DNA of 64,000 nt, taken from positions 57,906-121,905 of the forward strand of contig JHXJ01000011.1 of NCBI GenBank assembly GCA_000621765.1. The letters run 5' to 3'. The notes beneath the pieces are model-generated. The model did no database searches. It was not told where the DNA came from and saw nothing but the letters and a program-made list of their open reading frames with translations. Both the position numbers and the translations under genes were made by a program. The DNA is from Ruminococcaceae bacterium AB4001 (GTDB lineage: Bacteria; Bacillota; Clostridia; Saccharofermentanales; Saccharofermentanaceae). Positions 10,301 to 18,911 of the stretch are shown here, one piece after another; the first letter of the stretch is position 1, and each line of letters starts with the position of its first letter.

Positions 10301-10559
10301 GGACGCCGAGCTTCTTGCATACGTCGCCGTTATCAAGGAAGTAGGAAAGTCCGAGTGTTACGTAATAGTTGAAGAAAGGAACGCACATCATTCCGGTAAT
10401 GATTCCTGCCGGTACGGTAAAGAGCGTATTTGGAATATGTCTGATACCTTTTGCAGAAGGACTGCAGGCTATATATAATCTGCGGACATCCGGAACTGAT
10501 AATCCGACAAAGCACATGCCGAATGCTGCACAAAGCGCTAAGTATAAGATCGCGAGCAT
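7356..10559 (-). CDS. GT-C-like polytopic membrane protein with long acidic disordered insert
   Basis: A 1067-residue integral membrane protein. About a dozen hydrophobic helices fill residues 1-545. Residues about 545-895 are a highly acidic Ala/Glu/Asp/Ser-rich stretch, followed by one more helix (about 905-925) and a C-terminal globular part with aromatic motifs (WSMNRFLLAGRPMYYGWPYYAW). Multi-helix topology with a small extracytoplasmic tail resembles GT-C glycosyltransferases that use lipid-linked sugars, but I see no decisive catalytic motif, so the function is inferred. The acidic stretch carries two copies of AG(I/V)AAIAALFG (about residues 683-697 and 750-763). The ATG at 10559 follows AAGGGGATAACT. 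It is transcribed away from the next gene and ends 6 bp from the GGDEF gene. Confidence 0.65.
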   Translation of the reverse strand: MLAILYLALCAAFGMCFVGLSVPDVRRLYIACSPSAKGIRHIPNTLFTVPAGIITGMMCVPFFNYYVTLGLSYFLDNGDVCKKLGVLITFAFFLWMILTCLVLINRKRVKREELKASGATAIEDYKSNIPDTIFYGIVIIALTITSTFLMFYTYRITGTTLNNGLSTFSDLSPHTAMVSSFGKGFNFPTQYMHFSGDGIKYHFLFYFLAGTLEYLGLPIDYALNLPSIISMVCALVLLGLLAVIISSRRAAFLVAPILVFLRSSLNVFFHIKELTDAGNSFSQAVSGILASSEWYEVTPYDNWGIWAINVYPNQRHLMLGVAVILIMVILFLPFIRRLGISISRAEGSSKIKAFAFSKNAWLTRSEDPLYPISITILAAVLVIVMPYFHGSCLIALLLVLFAMAIFSESRLLYLAVAVCAVGSSYIQTLVFSGGYKNVVSFEFKPGFILDNASFLDLARYLIIVTGGTIVLAFVFAVTVLVLDIINKKPVHRFLLFICFLFPMIFAFLFKVSLEMLANHKFIQITLILLDALVAALIANLLFIPLKRRKNGAEAGDAAVAIAANDIIDADSSDGEVAIAAAPAGKGIRTPSIAATSAFGEPIVEEEIPEGPDFETADTHTGIDADIVVIKDKLAEEAADSSKRQAEEPEKTVEPDPDQIIEETVPEEILFGDDSSNKDDDEDEDAKAGIAAIAALFGDKEEESEESKTETEESKAEEPAKETSAESEEKKETSEEAPAAEVKDDTVDKEAEAGVAAIAALFGEEIKTEESPAAPEKEEKEAAAVTEENADGFTLTVDPEPAEKPIEEEAFDDSDDGIMASAPDTPHISMRPGSVALGVKFGEDEGDDAADASAAIASAEEPVSTVTELNSEDAKEEIKPESLKHEPVQNKKAGGLSFAAWMALEIAGVILALALMVPLTATGVSEWATYINLNKAPLSVNLNSPVTKWISENTDPSDAFLTPMWSMNRFLLAGRPMYYGWPYYAWSAGHDTYTRDTIYLWLISGCDGNIDEFTRYCKERHIRYLIAEPEFYNAEYADGITFNKEFFEENLTQVAYFAEENTTIYRIY

Positions 10560-10830
10560 AGTTATCCCCTTATTTTAAATATCTAACTAATCTTATCACA
10601 ACTTGTGTTTTTACAAGCATCGGGGAGATTGTGCGGAATTGTCAAAGACCGCGCCCCGAAAAAAGTATAAACTGTCTATCTTTGTAATAAAGGGAAATTT
10701 GAATGAAAATTACTGTTCTTGACGGGAGGTTCCCCTTCGCCCGCGGTTCTTTTCCATAGTTTCTTTTATTGCGGCATGCCGTATGTTCGGCTAAAATTAT
10801 GTTGTTTCACTTTAGAGTACGGAGGCGTTT

Positions 10831-11316
10831 ATGAGCGACAAGAGAACGGACTATATCAGTTGGGATGAATACTTCATGGGTGTTGCTGAACTTGCAGCCA
10901 TGAGAAGTAAGGATCCGAGCACGCAGGTTGGTGCCTGCATCGTTGATAAGGATAAGTACATCATTTCCGTCGGCTATAACGGTCTGCCTCTGGGATGCGA
11001 CGATGAGGAATTCCCCTGGGCAAGGGAAGGCGGCGTACTCGATACAAAGTATGCTTTCGTAGCGCATGCCGAACTTAACGCCATACTCAATTCCAAGACA
11101 GGTAATCTTGAAGGTTCCACTGTTTATGTCACGCTCTTTCCGTGCAATGAGTGCACAAAGGCACTTATCCAGAAGCGCGTAGGCAAGGTCGTATATTTAA
11201 GTGACAAGTATCACGATTCCGAGACCACGCAGGCAGCCAGGAAGATGCTCGATGCTGCAGGAATTAAATACGAGCAGTATAAGCCGACCGGCCGCAAAGC
11301 GGAGTTAGGCCTGTAA
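10831..11316 (+). CDS. Deoxycytidylate (dCMP) deaminase
   Basis: A 161-residue zinc-dependent cytidine/deoxycytidylate deaminase. The zinc ligands and catalytic Glu are clear: HAELNAIL gives H79 and E81, and PCNECTKAL gives C105 and C108. The segment SKDPSTQVGACIVDKD and the long insert before HAE fit dCMP deaminases, which convert dCMP to dUMP for dTMP synthesis in the cytoplasm. The ATG follows ACGGAGGCGTTT. The GH5 cellulase gene begins 12 nt downstream, so the two may be cotranscribed although their functions are unrelated. The 270-bp upstream gap shows no convincing promoter. Confidence 0.92.
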   Translation: MSDKRTDYISWDEYFMGVAELAAMRSKDPSTQVGACIVDKDKYIISVGYNGLPLGCDDEEFPWAREGGVLDTKYAFVAHAELNAILNSKTGNLEGSTVYVTLFPCNECTKALIQKRVGKVVYLSDKYHDSETTQAARKMLDAAGIKYEQYKPTGRKAELGL

Positions 11317-11328
11317 CGGAGGCTTAAT

Positions 11329-13377
11329 ATGCGATCCAGGGCAGGGCAGAAGATCCTTCTGCTGTTTGTTACGTTTGTTTTTGTTTTGACTGCGATCCCC
11401 ATGATCTCCCTGGCAGCTCCGTCAGGTTCTGCCACGTCAAACTGCTGGGGAAGCGGAGGACAGCTCGAGATCCAGCTGTCAGGATGCAGCGGTTATCAGA
11501 AGATCACCGTAGTTGCAGAATTTTCGGGCAAGATAGATTCTGCGACAGGATGGGGATTTGATTCATATACCATCAAAGGAAACCAGGTCACCGCGGTCTG
11601 TTCCGCATCAGGACAGAACAGCTGGGGATTTGACAGCAAGGTCGGCATCCAGGTATCAGGAAGCGATGTCACTTCCGCCAAGCTCATCTCAGTCTCAGGT
11701 GACGGCGACTCCGGAAACGTCAGCGATTCCACGGCTTCGACATCTGCGACTTCAGCCGCTTCGACCACTACTGAGGCGACGACTCCTGCTGCCACTCCGG
11801 GTCCGGCGCGCAACGAAAAAGGCGTCGAAGGCGATGACTGGCTTACCACAATTGACTCACATATAGTCGACATGAACGGTACCGAGGTGTGGCTTACGGG
11901 CTGCAACTGGTTCGGATACAACACCGGGACCAACATGTTTGACGGCGTATGGAACTGCAATCTCAAGGATTCGCTCGAAGCCATCGCGAACCGCGGATTC
12001 AATGTCCTCAGAGTTCCCATGAGCGCCGAACTCCTTCTGCAGTGGAAGAAGGGAGAATACCCGAGAGCTAACTACAACAATGCTTATAACGAGGAACTCA
12101 ATTCGATGAATTCGCTCGAGATCTTCGATTATGTTCTTTCCCTTTGCGAAAAGAACGGCATGAAGGTCATAATCGACATCCATTCAGCCAAGACCGATGC
12201 TTCGGGACACAATCACCCCGTCTGGTACAGGGACGACATCACAGTCGATGATTTCGTAGCATCGCTCTCATGGATAGCCGACAGATACAAGAACAATGAC
12301 ACGATAATCGGATACGATCTCAAGAACGAACCTCACGGAAAAGCCTCCGAAGATCCCCATGCGATCTGGAACGATTCGAACGATCCGAATAACTGGAAGA
12401 AGGTCGCAGAGCGTGCAGGAAATGCCGTGCTGGATGCAAATCCGCATGCCCTGATTATCATCGAAGGCATCCAGATCTACCCGAAGAACATCGAGGCGAA
12501 CAACTTCGTTTCGCGCAATGACGATGCCGACTATTACAACACCTGGTGGGGCGCAAACCTCATGGCAGTAAGGAAATTCCCGATCGATTTCGGGTCAGCC
12601 GAGCGCAATAAGCAGATAGTCTATTCGCCTCACGATTACGGTCCGAAAGTTTATGAACAGCCCTGGTTTTCGGGCGGTTTCACATACGATTCGCTGATGA
12701 AGGATGCCTGGTACGATTACTGGCTCTACATCCAGAAAGAGAATATCGCGCCGATCTTTGTCGGTGAATGGGGCGGCTTCATGGAAGGCGACAACCTTAA
12801 GTGGATGGAGTACTTCAGACAGCTCATTGCCAACGAACATCTGCATCACACTTTCTGGTGCTTCAACGCAAATTCCGGCGATACCGGCGGTCTTGTAAAA
12901 GACGATTTCAAGACGTGGGATGAAGAAAAATACAATTTCGTAAAAGAAGTTCTCTGGCAGACTGAAGACGGCAAGTTCATAGGTCTGGATCACGAGGTTC
13001 CGCTCGGAAACAGCGGCATCGCCCTGTCAGAATACTCCGGCGAGAAGGTCACTCCCGCACCGGTAAAGACAACGGAAACTACAGCATCCGAGCCTGCTGG
13101 GACCACCAAAGCTGCTGAGACTTCAGCATCCGCTGAGACGGAATCATCCCTGCCGCAGAAGACCACAGATCCGGAAGTCGCTTTCGAATCAATGCGAAAA
13201 GTAGCGATGAATCTCATTATTGTTGCTATAATTGCAGTAGTACTGGTCATTGTCATCTTCGCAGTCAGGGTCGCTTTAAAGCGTAAGAATGAGGCGGAAG
13301 AAGAGATAATGAGTTCAGAACCGGATCATGCCGGCGGTTCCGATGGATCTCCGGATGATAATGGAGAGGGTACATGA
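11329..13377 (+). CDS. Membrane-anchored GH5 endoglucanase (cellulase)
   Basis: A 682-residue exported enzyme. Order: signal peptide (1-28, ending near SLAAPSG), a Trp/Gly-rich beta domain of about 100 residues that may bind carbohydrate, a Ser/Thr/Ala linker, a GH5 catalytic domain (about 165-560), a second Thr/Ser linker, a C-terminal membrane helix (about 625-645) and a short charged tail. GH5 acid/base N333-E334 lies in GYDLKNEPH and the nucleophile E480 in FVGEWGG; HDYGP and the WCFN strand end are also present. It should cleave beta-1,4-glucan at the cell surface, tethered from its C-terminus. The start has GGAGGCTTAAT before it. The next gene starts 1 nt after the stop. Confidence 0.92.
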   Translation: MRSRAGQKILLLFVTFVFVLTAIPMISLAAPSGSATSNCWGSGGQLEIQLSGCSGYQKITVVAEFSGKIDSATGWGFDSYTIKGNQVTAVCSASGQNSWGFDSKVGIQVSGSDVTSAKLISVSGDGDSGNVSDSTASTSATSAASTTTEATTPAATPGPARNEKGVEGDDWLTTIDSHIVDMNGTEVWLTGCNWFGYNTGTNMFDGVWNCNLKDSLEAIANRGFNVLRVPMSAELLLQWKKGEYPRANYNNAYNEELNSMNSLEIFDYVLSLCEKNGMKVIIDIHSAKTDASGHNHPVWYRDDITVDDFVASLSWIADRYKNNDTIIGYDLKNEPHGKASEDPHAIWNDSNDPNNWKKVAERAGNAVLDANPHALIIIEGIQIYPKNIEANNFVSRNDDADYYNTWWGANLMAVRKFPIDFGSAERNKQIVYSPHDYGPKVYEQPWFSGGFTYDSLMKDAWYDYWLYIQKENIAPIFVGEWGGFMEGDNLKWMEYFRQLIANEHLHHTFWCFNANSGDTGGLVKDDFKTWDEEKYNFVKEVLWQTEDGKFIGLDHEVPLGNSGIALSEYSGEKVTPAPVKTTETTASEPAGTTKAAETSASAETESSLPQKTTDPEVAFESMRKVAMNLIIVAIIAVVLVIVIFAVRVALKRKNEAEEEIMSSEPDHAGGSDGSPDDNGEGT

Positions 13378-13378
13378 T

Positions 13379-14296
13379 ATGTTAAACGTAATAATGGCCA
13401 TAAATCTTGCTGATAACAGGCAGCTTACCCCGATCGTCATCGGAATAGCTGTTGTCGTAGTTATCGGTCTTATTGTTGTTCTTGCAATATTAAGGGCTAA
13501 GGACAGGCAGAAGGAAAAGATGGACGAAAACATCGACACTGCATGGCGTGCCGAACAGGTTGTTAACCGCACCGAGATCCTTGCCCAGAAAAACGCAGGC
13601 TCTTCCGGTGAGAAAAAGATAAAGCAGATCAAACGTGAGACAAGAGATCCCAGAAAGAAAGCCGAGAATGAAGCAGCTGCAAAGAATACGCTGATCGGAG
13701 GCAAGAGCGAAGCCCAGAGGGAAGAAAAGGAAGCTTCCGAGGTGTTCGGTTCTTTGGGAATCTCATCCAGAAAAGCCGAGGAGATCGACAAAGCGAAGGA
13801 GCAGATAATCATAAACGGTTATCTCCAAAAGTCCAACACCGCGCCGATCAGACCGGTCTATTCCAATACTCTTGAGGCGCGTCAGCAGCAGAGGAAGGAA
13901 CTCGATTCCGATACGGTTGGCGCTGAGGCATCTACGCCTGCGCTCGTCATGGACTCTGCAGCTCCGTCGGAGGTAAAGATCACGGAAGCTCCCGTACAGA
14001 AGGTAAAGCCGACGGCATTAAAGCGTCCTACTGCCGCAAGAGTATCTCTTGATGAAGAACCCGGAGCCGGCGAGCAGGAGGAAATCGTTGATACGACATA
14101 CAGTGCAGCTTTGAGACCGCAGACAGGATCAGAGGTTTCAAATGCGGTTATTGAATGTCCTGCAGAAGTCCAGGAAGAAAAACCGGACATCTTAAAGTCA
14201 GGCGAAGAGGCCATCATTCCTGCCGCTACAGAGGCGGTAAAAGGCTTTGTTCCCAGCGCAGATCTGCCCGATGACGACAGCGGAAACAACGGGTAA
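13379..14296 (+). CDS. Single-pass membrane protein with charged cytoplasmic tail, unknown function
   Basis: 305 residues. One N-terminal hydrophobic helix (about 17-37, IVIGIAVVVVIGLIVVLAIL) is followed by a long Lys/Glu/Ala-rich tail with no recognised domain. I chose the ATG at 13379 over an upstream in-frame ATG at 13328 because 13328 lies inside the cellulase gene, while 13379 has GGAGAGGG 9 nt ahead and starts just after the cellulase stop. The tight spacing indicates one operon with the GH5 gene. The overall style (membrane helix plus charged, Ala-rich cytoplasmic part) resembles the 1353-residue protein encoded just downstream. I do not recognise the family. Confidence 0.6.
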   Translation: MLNVIMAINLADNRQLTPIVIGIAVVVVIGLIVVLAILRAKDRQKEKMDENIDTAWRAEQVVNRTEILAQKNAGSSGEKKIKQIKRETRDPRKKAENEAAAKNTLIGGKSEAQREEKEASEVFGSLGISSRKAEEIDKAKEQIIINGYLQKSNTAPIRPVYSNTLEARQQQRKELDSDTVGAEASTPALVMDSAAPSEVKITEAPVQKVKPTALKRPTAARVSLDEEPGAGEQEEIVDTTYSAALRPQTGSEVSNAVIECPAEVQEEKPDILKSGEEAIIPAATEAVKGFVPSADLPDDDSGNNG

Positions 14297-14337
14297 ATCC
14301 ATAAGCTGAAACATACTTCCATACTATCTTCAAGCAC

Positions 14338-14367
14338 TTGATTATACAGTGGGACAGACTGTATAAT
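14338..14367 (+). promoter_or_regulatory. Promoter with operator-like inverted repeat in its spacer
   Basis: TTGATT (14338-14343), an 18-bp spacer, then TATAAT (14362-14367). A perfect 9-bp inverted repeat, TTATACAGT (14342-14350) and ACTGTATAA (14358-14366), fills the spacer and overlaps both elements. That geometry fits a repressor operator for the large surface-protein gene at 14432. Confidence 0.7.
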
Positions 14368-14431
14368 CTTAGTATCTTCTAATATTTATATTAGTGGATT
14401 TGTGTGTGCTTTATTTTGGAGGTTAGTATAG

Positions 14432-17400
14432 ATGCCGGGCAGCTTTTCGGGACGCTTCTCGCTCAAGCGGTTATGCTTGCTTTTGAGCTTCGTAATCGGT
14501 GCTGTTTTTGCATTGAATTTTGTTTTCCCGCAGAATGTTCAGGCTGCCGGTTCAGTCTGGATCCAGGATGTCTGGGCCAGTGGCGACGAAGGCGGATTCC
14601 ATCTGATGCTTTCAGGTTTCTCTGACGGCGAAAATGTTGATGTCTACCTTTCTTTTGAGGGTTCCACAGTTTATCTCTCAGGTAATTCCGCCTGCTCCAT
14701 CATAGAAGATGGCGACCGCGCGAAGATCAGAGTAACGGGCTGGGGCGGAGATGACGGCAATCCGGATGGAGATTATTACATCGGAATGTTCTGCACCAAT
14801 ATCCCCAGTGATATTTCACCTTCAGTCGATGGCAAGGAGATTTCCAGGACTCCTACTCCTACACCTACTAAGAAGCCAACAAACACACCTACGCCCAAGC
14901 CTACCAAGAAGCCTACAGCTACTCCCAAGCCTACCAAGAAGCCTACAGCTACACCTAAGCCTACCAAGAAGGCAACGAATACTCCTACAGCCACACCCAA
15001 GCCTACCAAGAAGGCAACGAATACACCTAAGCCTACAAAGAAGGCTACGAATACTCCTACAGCTACACCTAAGCCTACTAAGAAGGCAACAAATACACCT
15101 ACACCCACAAAGAAGCCTACGTCAACACCGACAAAAGCTCCTACCAAAGCACCTACAAAAGCACCTACAGCAACACCTGTTCCTACAAAGGCGCCGACGG
15201 CAACACCTGTTCCTACATCGACTCCTAAGCCGACCGCCACAACTGCGCCTACTTCGACCCCAAAGCCGACAGCTACGCCCGTTCCAGCAAAGACTGCCAC
15301 ATCGACACCTGCGCCTACGGCCACGACAGCTCCTACGAAGGCACCCACCTCGATACCTACCAAGGCGCCTACATCCACACCGACACCCGCTGAGACTACA
15401 GAAGAGACAACTACGACTCAGGAAACAGAGACTTCATCTTCTGACACAGTTGCTCTGATCCCTGTTGCCGGAGTCTCCGAAAGCGAGACATCCGAGAGTG
15501 GAGAAGCTGCAGGAATAGTTGGTTCCGATGAGACTACTGAGGAAACAGGCAACGGGCCTACTCCTGTTGAAGTTATCCTTTCTGCTAATGGCGGAAACAA
15601 AGGCAAGAAGCAGACAAGTTTTGCATGGATCTGGTTAGTAGTACTCATCCTTTTGGCTGGTGTTATGTATCTGAGATACAGATATCTTTCCGACAAGGAA
15701 AAGCTTGAAGGAAAAGATCTTGCAATAGCATTTGTTCCGGGAGTCCCGCTCCTTGCCGAGAAGTTCGGATATCTGGGCCCCGTTAAGGATATGAAGCCGG
15801 TCAGCGAACCCCAGGTAAACAAGGGATTCAATACGGCTAATGCCATGAAAGAATTAAAGGCAATGGAGGCAGGAGCAGACGTTTCAAAGTCTGCAGTTAA
15901 GCCCGGCGCGCAGAAGACACCGGTTACAAGACCTGCTGCATCTGCGAATAGACCTGCAACTGTAACCGGCATACAGAAGGCGCCGGCTACGAGACCTGCC
16001 GCTGCATCCGCTAATAAGCCTGCAACTGTAACAGGTGTACAGATGGCACCCGTTAAGAGACCGGCTGCTGCATCTGTCAATAAGGCCGCAGCCATGGCAG
16101 GCACAACCGCGGCAGTTGCTTCCCGTTCCAAGCAGGAAGCAAGACCCAATAATGCAACTACTCCCGTAAAGACACAGAATAACGGGAACCAATCCAAACT
16201 TCTTGAAGAGAGGAAAGCTGCCCAAATGGCAAGAGTAGACGAGTTAAGAATGAATGCTGAAGCTAGAAAAGCTGCAGCAAAGAACAGGGCTGCGAATGCT
16301 GCAAAGCCTGCAACACAGGATGCACCTAAGCAGAAAACGGCTGAACCTGAGGGAGGCAGTCTGTTGTCTTCCGCTCACGGCAGTGCTGCTGCAGTTGCAT
16401 TCCTCAAGGCTGCAAAACCTTCGGAACCCAAGCAGAATCCTTCGGTATTTGCTCCACGCAAGGAAGAGGAAAAAGCCGAGGAAACAAAGTCTCCTTTTGC
16501 ACCCGCACCTCATCAGACAGCTGAAGCAAATAAGTCACCTTTCGCACCTGCACCCCGTCAGGAAACTGAAGCAAATAAATCACCTTTCGCACCCGCTCCG
16601 GTTAAGGCTGCTGAGGCAGCTTCAACCAAGCAGACCCAGAGCGGACCGATCAAGCGCCCGAGAAATGAGCTTACTCCCGAACAGATAGCTGCACGCGAAA
16701 AGGCTGCAACCATCCTTGAGCAGAGGAAAGCAGAACAGGCTGCAAGAGTCGAAGAGATCAGAAGAAATGCCGAAGCCAGAAAGGCTAAGGAAGCTGCAGA
16801 AAAGGCAAGACAGGCTGAGGAAGCCAGAAAGGCCGAAGAAGCGAGAAGGGCTGAGGAAGAGAGAAAGGCTGCTGCAGAGAAAGCAAAGAAGCTTGAAGAA
16901 CTAAGGATCGCTGCAGAAGAAGCAAAGAAAGCCGAAGAGGCAAGAAAGGCTGAGGAAGCGAGAAAGGCTGCCGAGCAGGCAAGACTTGCAGAAGAAGCAA
17001 GAATAGCAGAGGAAGCCAGAGCAGCAGAGCAGGCAAGGAAAGAAGAGCAGCTGAGATTAGAAGAGGCTGCAAGACTTGCTGAGCAGGCCAGAAAAGAGGA
17101 AGCTGCAAGAGCAGAAGCAGCAGCAAAGGCCGCATTGATCGCCAAGGCTGAAGCAGAAGCAAGGATCGCAGAAGCAAGAAGACTCCTTGAGCGTGCTGAG
17201 GCTGCCGAGAAGGCAAGACTTGAAAAAGAACAGAAGAAACAGGCAGAGATAAAGGCAGCTGAGCAGGCAAGACTTACAGAAGATGCCAGAAGAGCTGAGG
17301 AAGCAAGAAGAGCCGAACAGGCCAGGATAGCTGCCGAAGAAGCGAGAAAGGCCGAAGAAGCAAGAAAAGCCGAAGAGGCGAGAAGAGCCGAGGAAGCCAG

Positions 17401-18493
17401 AAGAGCTGAAGAGGCCAGAATAGCAGAAGAAGCAAGAAAGGCCGAAGAGGCCAGAAAAGCTAAGGAAGCATTAATGGTGGCTGAGCAGGCAAGATTAGCT
17501 GAAGAAGCAAGAATTGCCCGTGAAGAAGCCGCTGCTGCAGAGCGTGCAAGACAGGAAGCGGCTGAGGCAGCAAGAGCAGCTGCAGCTGCAAAGGCTGAGG
17601 CAGAAGCAAAGATGGCGGAAGCCCAGAAGGCGATCGCTGCTGCTGATGCGGCAAGAGAAGCAAAGGCTGAGAAAGCAAAGAAGCAGAGCAAGACTTCTGA
17701 GGTCTTCAAATCTGCAATGGCATCCTCTGACGGTTCCATCACTCCGGGTATTTCCGCGATGGCATCTGTCGAGGGTTATCCTTACGGAAAAGGCGAGAAC
17801 AGTCCTGAGGACAAGGACATCAAGGGCGAAACCATGAAGAAGGGCAATCCGCTGGCATCGTTCAAGAGCGGTTCTTCATCCGGTGTAGGTTCAGCTGCTT
17901 CAGCTGATACGACAGGACCTTCCATCTCGGTTGAGCGTGCGAAGTCATCTTCAAATTCGAACCAGCTTGGAAGCCTTCTCGCAGGCAAGAATCACAATAA
18001 CTCCGGAAGAGCTCCCGTCTGGGCTGCTCCGGCTATGGCTAGTGTAACTCCGTTCAAGGAAAGCGAAGAAGCTAAGGAACTGAGAAGAATTGAAGAGCAG
18101 AAGCGCATAGAAGAAGAGAAGGCTAAGAAGGAAGCTGAGGAGAAGGCAAGAGCGCAGTACACGAGCATTGCCGACAGAGGTTCTACACGTAAGTCCGCAT
18201 TCTTCAACAGATCTAAGAGCGGAAGCAGCCAGACTCCTCCGGCCGAGGATGAAGGCTCATCTGCTTATGGTGGAATCGTCCGTCCTTCTGCTATAGTAGA
18301 TCAGGAGCGAGACATCAAGAAGAGAATGACCGCGCCTGCAATGGGTGTCGCTCTTGAAGGACAGAGACCTTCAATTATGGACCCGAACAGCAAGGCAGCT
18401 CCTACGAGCTCAACGCCTATGTCCGGTTTCAGACCTATAAACGGAGATGACGCTCAGAATTCGGAACCTGAAGAGAGCGCATCCGGAGAATAA
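14432..18493 (+). CDS. Giant bitopic protein: export signal, Thr/Pro stalk, membrane helix, Ala/Glu coiled coil
   Basis: 1353 residues, unrecognised family. In order: signal peptide (1-38, ending NVQA), a small Trp/Gly-rich domain (about 40-138), a Thr/Pro/Lys stalk built on [14 protein letters not shown] repeats (about 139-322), an acidic Thr/Ser stretch, a membrane helix (about 396-418, [20 protein letters not shown]), then about 930 residues predicted on the cytoplasmic side. The latter include three [19 protein letters not shown] repeats, three KSPFAPAP repeats (about 687-727) and a very long heptad-like Ala/Glu/Arg/Lys run such as [16 protein letters not shown] (about 750-1086). Similar runs occur in TolA-like coiled coils. 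An envelope-spanning link between the outer surface and the cytoplasm is inference. SD GGAGG lies at 14419-14423. Confidence 0.7.
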   Translation: MPGSFSGRFSLKRLCLLLSFVIGAVFALNFVFPQNVQAAGSVWIQDVWASGDEGGFHLMLSGFSDGENVDVYLSFEGSTVYLSGNSACSIIEDGDRAKIRVTGWGGDDGNPDGDYYIGMFCTNIPSDISPSVDGKEISRTPTPTPTKKPTNTPTPKPTKKPTATPKPTKKPTATPKPTKKATNTPTATPKPTKKATNTPKPTKKATNTPTATPKPTKKATNTPTPTKKPTSTPTKAPTKAPTKAPTATPVPTKAPTATPVPTSTPKPTATTAPTSTPKPTATPVPAKTATSTPAPTATTAPTKAPTSIPTKAPTSTPTPAETTEETTTTQETETSSSDTVALIPVAGVSESETSESGEAAGIVGSDETTEETGNGPTPVEVILSANGGNKGKKQTSFAWIWLVVLILLAGVMYLRYRYLSDKEKLEGKDLAIAFVPGVPLLAEKFGYLGPVKDMKPVSEPQVNKGFNTANAMKELKAMEAGADVSKSAVKPGAQKTPVTRPAASANRPATVTGIQKAPATRPAAASANKPATVTGVQMAPVKRPAAASVNKAAAMAGTTAAVASRSKQEARPNNATTPVKTQNNGNQSKLLEERKAAQMARVDELRMNAEARKAAAKNRAANAAKPATQDAPKQKTAEPEGGSLLSSAHGSAAAVAFLKAAKPSEPKQNPSVFAPRKEEEKAEETKSPFAPAPHQTAEANKSPFAPAPRQETEANKSPFAPAPVKAAEAASTKQTQSGPIKRPRNELTPEQIAAREKAATILEQRKAEQAARVEEIRRNAEARKAKEAAEKARQAEEARKAEEARRAEEERKAAAEKAKKLEELRIAAEEAKKAEEARKAEEARKAAEQARLAEEARIAEEARAAEQARKEEQLRLEEAARLAEQARKEEAARAEAAAKAALIAKAEAEARIAEARRLLERAEAAEKARLEKEQKKQAEIKAAEQARLTEDARRAEEARRAEQARIAAEEARKAEEARKAEEARRAEEARRAEEARIAEEARKAEEARKAKEALMVAEQARLAEEARIAREEAAAAERARQEAAEAARAAAAAKAEAEAKMAEAQKAIAAADAAREAKAEKAKKQSKTSEVFKSAMASSDGSITPGISAMASVEGYPYGKGENSPEDKDIKGETMKKGNPLASFKSGSSSGVGSAASADTTGPSISVERAKSSSNSNQLGSLLAGKNHNNSGRAPVWAAPAMASVTPFKESEEAKELRRIEEQKRIEEEKAKKEAEEKARAQYTSIADRGSTRKSAFFNRSKSGSSQTPPAEDEGSSAYGGIVRPSAIVDQERDIKKRMTAPAMGVALEGQRPSIMDPNSKAAPTSSTPMSGFRPINGDDAQNSEPEESASGE

Positions 18494-18530
18494 TAACTGT
18501 ACATTGAACTGTAAAAGGGGATATTGAAAA

Positions 18531-18908
18531 ATGAAGAGATCTAAGAAGCCGTTAACTTTTGCCGCAGTAGCAGCAAGTGTCGGAGCATTGAGCCTCGCGC
18601 TCGAGGGATGCGTCTACGGACCTCCGCCGGAAGAGACCTGTGTTTACGGACCTCCGCCGGATCTCACTGAGGAGACCTCAGAGGAGACTTCTGATACGAT
18701 CGGCACTAAGCCCGGTTTTAATGACGATAATAATGAAGTAGGCGTATACGGACCTCCGCCGGATGAGACGTTTGACTCGAATGAAGTCGATGTTTACGGA
18801 CCTCCGCCGGAAGATATGGACGAGACCGAAGCCGACACTACTGACGGACCTGTATTTGATGACAATATGGAGGTTGTCGTTTATGGTCCTCCGGGAGATA
18901 ACGGGTAA
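18531..18908 (+). CDS. Lipoprotein with five VYGPP(P/G) repeats, candidate radical-SAM substrate
   Basis: 125 residues. A lipoprotein signal peptide (1-26, lipobox LEGC) puts the lipidated cysteine at C27, directly before the first repeat. VYGPPP occurs at residues 28-33, 38-43, 72-77 and 88-93, with a last VYGPPG at 117-122. Between them are acidic Glu/Asp/Thr linkers, and the protein has no other fold-like sequence. At DNA level four copies share the identical 17-mer TACGGACCTCCGCCGGA. The radical SAM/SPASM gene starts 3 nt after the stop, so translation is likely coupled. Family knowledge: an rSAM/lipoprotein pairing is described in TIGRFAMs (TIGR04133/TIGR04134, from memory), whose lipoproteins carry a related C-x-YGTP-like motif. 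Modification of the repeats is inference. Confidence 0.85.
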   Translation: MKRSKKPLTFAAVAASVGALSLALEGCVYGPPPEETCVYGPPPDLTEETSEETSDTIGTKPGFNDDNNEVGVYGPPPDETFDSNEVDVYGPPPEDMDETEADTTDGPVFDDNMEVVVYGPPGDNG

Positions 18909-18911
18909 GTT

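Noticed and set aside
10703..10759. 18-residue frame upstream of the dCMP deaminase, possible leader peptide
   Set aside because: It has an AAGGGAAA ahead, but there is no run of regulatory codons or attenuator hairpin, so chance is the simpler explanation.
14850..15400. Dense short DNA repeats that might suggest a CRISPR array
   Set aside because: They are coding repeats for a Thr/Pro/Lys stalk in a continuous frame, with no regular spacer structure and no cas genes.
16558..17742. Ala/Ser-rich open frame on the minus strand
   Set aside because: Shadow of the Ala/Glu coiled-coil repeats of the plus-strand giant protein; no start signal and no real protein character.
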